Shown one piece after another: positions 61,733-64,000 of a stretch of DNA of 64,000 bases. Made by a program: the position numbers and the translations under genes. The stretch is from Pseudomonas sp. 6D_7.1_Bac1 (GTDB lineage: Bacteria > Pseudomonadota > Gammaproteobacteria > Pseudomonadales > Pseudomonadaceae). The notes under the pieces are model-generated. The model did not search any database. It saw only the letters and a list, made by a program, of their open reading frames with translations, and had not been told where the DNA came from. Position 1 is the first letter of the stretch, and each line of letters begins with the position of its first letter. The stretch covers positions 62,001 to 126,000 of the forward strand of contig NZ_JANLNW010000072.1 of assembly GCF_025465945.1 (NCBI RefSeq). The letters are read 5' to 3'.

Positions 61733-63543
61733 CAGCGTGGTGTGTCAGGCAGGCGTTGAACCTGGCCGTTGACGAACTGTGCCCATGGCAGTTGACGTTG
61801 AATGCGTTGCGACGACGTCATGCTCAGGGTGCCCGACTGACCTTCGATGGAGCTGGCCGACAGAGCCTTGAGCTGAGCCAGGCGCGGAGCCAGACGATAG
61901 GCGTCGACACCCATTGCGTACAGACGGCCCAGGCTGCCAGCAGCTTGTGGCCATTGTGTGGTCACTTGTCTGCGCAGTGGGTCGTTGGCATCCAGCAGCC
62001 ATGGGGTTTCGCAGAAGCGAATGCCGTTCATGTCGTTGTACTGGTTCTGGTCGCCGCTGGCACTGAACACGTGGGATGTGGCGTAAACCGGTACGTCACC
62101 CGCGTATTGGAAGTTCAGCGTTGGCTTGATCTGCTGGGCTTGTTGCGGTGTCGAGGCGAGGAAAATGAACTCGATATCCTGACGGCGCGATGGCTGTGCA
62201 GCCAGCTGCGAACCTACGGTGCTTTGCAAGCTCTTGGCGCGACCTTCGCTCTGGCGCAGCTGGAACAGGTCGGCGATTTGCTGGGCCAGGGCCACAGGCT
62301 GATCAACACGTTCGATACCCACGACGGTGCCGCCGTTGGCTTCCCAATCCTGACGGAAGGCTTTGAGCACGCGATCACCCCATTCGCCTTTCGGCACCAG
62401 GGCCGCAGCGCGATGCAGGCCATCGGCACGTGCACGACGGGAGACTTCGCGCGCTTCGTCTTCGGCAGCCAAGCCAAACTGGAACAATTGGGCCGGACCT
62501 TGTTCGCCTTCGCTGTAGTTCAACGCCAGGGTGGTGATGGGCAGTTGCGGGCGAGCGCTGAGTTGTTTGACCAGCGGTTTTTCCAGCGGGCCGATGACCA
62601 GTTGCACGCCGTCGGCTTGTGCCTTGCGATAAAAGTCGTCCAGCGAGGTCAGGCGCGAGCTGTCATAGAACTCGATGGCTGGCGGCTTCTGCCCGGCTTG
62701 TTGAGCCTGGTAGTGAGCGGCCATGAACCCTTCGCGCAGGGCTTTGGCGACCGAAGCAAGCGGGCCGTCCTGCGGCAGCAGCAGACCGATCTTGCTGACC
62801 GGTTGGCTGGCCAGTTCCTTGAGTTTGGTCAGGGGCAGTGGCAGCACAATTGCGGCAGGGTGTTTAGGGTGCTGGGCGCGCCAGTTGTCGATAGCGGCCT
62901 GTTGCTGTTCCAGCGTGCTCGCGTTTTTCACCGCCACGGCCAGACTCATCCACCCGCCGAGGTCGTCGGTGGTGATGGGTTGCAGTTGGTCGGTCGGCAG
63001 GGACGAAATAAGTGCCCAGATGGCCTCATGGTTTTTGCTGGCCGCGTCGCCGCTGAGCAGTGGGGCGATAAAAATGCGCTCGCGGGCGGCAGCCAGGATC
63101 TGGCCGTCAGCTTCAAGGGCGCGGGCATGGACGGTGCCGGTGCGCACTTGCTGTTCGACCGGCAGCTCACTCAGGCGTTGCAGGCTCGGATGGCTCAGGG
63201 CAGTCAGCGCCGCCTTGGGTTGATTGCGAGTCATCGCCAGTTCGGCGGCCAGGGTGCTGGCGAAAACCTGTTGGCCAGGCTTCAACTGGTCCATCGGGAC
63301 CTGTTGAAGGATTTGTCCGGACTGGCCGGCATTGCCCTGGCGGTAGGCCAGGTCTGCCGCGCTCAGGCGCAACAGGGCAGCCTTTTCCGGAGTTTTGCTG
63401 GTGGCTGCCTGTTCGAGCAATTGCTCGATACTGGCATCCGTGGTCCGTGGAAGGTCGCCAAGGCTGGACGAGGGCGAGCTGGCGCAAGCCGCCAACAGGG
63501 CAGCGAGGCAGAGGGCAGAGAACAGCCGCAGGCAAGCGATCAT
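61732..63543 (-). CDS. lpoA: Penicillin-binding protein activator LpoA
   Basis: A 603-residue outer-membrane lipoprotein (lipobox L-A-A-C, Cys20) with an N-terminal TPR-like helical part and a C-terminal periplasmic-binding-protein fold (KIGLLLPQDGPLASVAKALREGFMAAHYQ onward). It activates PBP1a from the outer membrane. The ATG at 63543 has AGGAA upstream; the longer in-frame start is unlikely. It is divergent from rsmI and leads lpoA-yraN. Confidence 0.95.
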   Translation of the reverse strand: MIACLRLFSALCLAALLAACASSPSSSLGDLPRTTDASIEQLLEQAATSKTPEKAALLRLSAADLAYRQGNAGQSGQILQQVPMDQLKPGQQVFASTLAAELAMTRNQPKAALTALSHPSLQRLSELPVEQQVRTGTVHARALEADGQILAAARERIFIAPLLSGDAASKNHEAIWALISSLPTDQLQPITTDDLGGWMSLAVAVKNASTLEQQQAAIDNWRAQHPKHPAAIVLPLPLTKLKELASQPVSKIGLLLPQDGPLASVAKALREGFMAAHYQAQQAGQKPPAIEFYDSSRLTSLDDFYRKAQADGVQLVIGPLEKPLVKQLSARPQLPITTLALNYSEGEQGPAQLFQFGLAAEDEAREVSRRARADGLHRAAALVPKGEWGDRVLKAFRQDWEANGGTVVGIERVDQPVALAQQIADLFQLRQSEGRAKSLQSTVGSQLAAQPSRRQDIEFIFLASTPQQAQQIKPTLNFQYAGDVPVYATSHVFSASGDQNQYNDMNGIRFCETPWLLDANDPLRRQVTTQWPQAAGSLGRLYAMGVDAYRLAPRLAQLKALSASSIEGQSGTLSMTSSQRIQRQLPWAQFVNGQVQRLPDTPR

Positions 63544-63751
63544 GTAATGTTCCTGATACTCGATCAAATTAGCGTGGAATTGTACCCAAGCACTGGCCGG
63601 GGCGCGATGTTACTGGCGTTAAACGTTCAATTTAGGTCGTGTAAATGTTACGCAGCTCAACAAAAGGCCGGGCCGCAAGATGATAGCTGCGCGCATTCAA
63701 TGCACTTCTACGCGCTACAATGCCGGTTTTACCGATCATGAGGTGTGCGCT

Positions 63752-64000
63752 TTGACTGCTCCAGGTGCTTTGAATTCCGTTGCTGGCTCGCTTTATGTGG
63801 TGGCGACGCCCATCGGCAACCTGGACGATATCAGTGCGCGGGCGCTGAAAATCTTGCGTGAGGTGGCGTTGATCGCTGCTGAAGACACGCGTCACTCCAT
63901 GCGGTTGATGCAACATTTCGGGATCGCCACGCCACTGGCAGCATGTCATGAGCACAACGAGCGTGACGAAGGCAGTCGCTTTATCACGCGTTTGCTGGCT
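63752..64000 (+). CDS. rsmI: 16S rRNA 2'-O-ribose C1402 methyltransferase RsmI, N-terminal part (partial)
   Basis: The first 83 codons of an SAM-dependent methyltransferase, cut by the window edge. The N-terminal SLYVVATPIGNLDDISARALKILREVALIAAEDTRHS is the RsmI signature. The start seems to be a TTG with GAGG upstream, since no ATG fits. It is divergent from lpoA, the conserved arrangement. Confidence 0.95.
   Translation, partial: MTAPGALNSVAGSLYVVATPIGNLDDISARALKILREVALIAAEDTRHSMRLMQHFGIATPLAACHEHNERDEGSRFITRLLA

Overview
The window is a piece of a Pseudomonas chromosome, most likely from the P. fluorescens group. The evidence is the characteristic gene order (tldD-darP-pmbA; rpoN-hpf-ptsN-rapZ-ptsO; kdsD-kdsC-lptC-lptA-lptB; mlaFEDCB-ibaG-murA-hisG-hisD-hisC-algW; rplM-rpsI-petABC-sspAB; dolP-diaA-yraN-lpoA-rsmI), high GC and codon use, and many copies of Pseudomonas-type REP/REPIN palindromes between genes. 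The first gene (tldD) and the last (rsmI) are cut by the window edges.

0-20 kb is core. It holds the TldD/PmbA (TldE) protease genes, the sigma-54/nitrogen-PTS block, the LPS transport and Kdo synthesis block, the Mla lipid-transport operon, murA, three histidine genes, the periplasmic protease gene algW and a Nif3-family gene. 20-35 kb looks like a catabolic/uptake region for an unidentified nitrogenous compound. A MalT-like LuxR regulator is followed by a flavin reductase divergent from an HpaB-type monooxygenase, then a Rid protein lacking the usual catalytic Arg, a DUF1028 protein and an M20 deacylase. A LysR regulator then faces an aldehyde dehydrogenase and a class III aminotransferase, and an SsuABC/TauABC-like transporter follows. 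Inverted repeats and a duplicated promoter-like block suggest that these units are co-regulated. 35-38 kb has an OmpR-type two-component system with a PhoQ-like acidic patch in its sensor, a small membrane protein and ogt.

38.2-42.7 kb is an AT-richer accessory island with every gene on the minus strand: a lipoprotein, a small cytochrome c, a RES-domain (NAD+-targeting) protein with a zinc-ribbon-like N-terminus, and a retron-type reverse transcriptase fused to an intact trypsin-like protease. Just upstream of the RT lies a 171-nt segment bounded by a perfect 9-bp inverted repeat with nested helices inside, a good candidate for the retron msr-msd RNA. Four short inverted-repeat elements punctuate the island. 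Head-to-head with the RT is a long structured leader of a DUF6124-type gene. In that leader one segment can pair either with an upstream copy or with the Shine-Dalgarno region, which is riboswitch- or attenuator-like logic. These two RNA-centred loci are the most interesting parts of the window.

43.7-64 kb returns to core and semi-core genes: two metallo-beta-lactamase-fold enzymes, an OmpA-type lipoprotein, yhcB, an alpha/beta hydrolase, trpS, zapE, two AraC/DJ-1-type regulators, an acyl-CoA dehydrogenase, an aldo/keto reductase, rplM-rpsI, the cytochrome bc1 operon petABC, sspAB, dolP-diaA, yraN, lpoA and the start of rsmI. I found no tRNA, rRNA, CRISPR array, prophage or complete insertion sequence.
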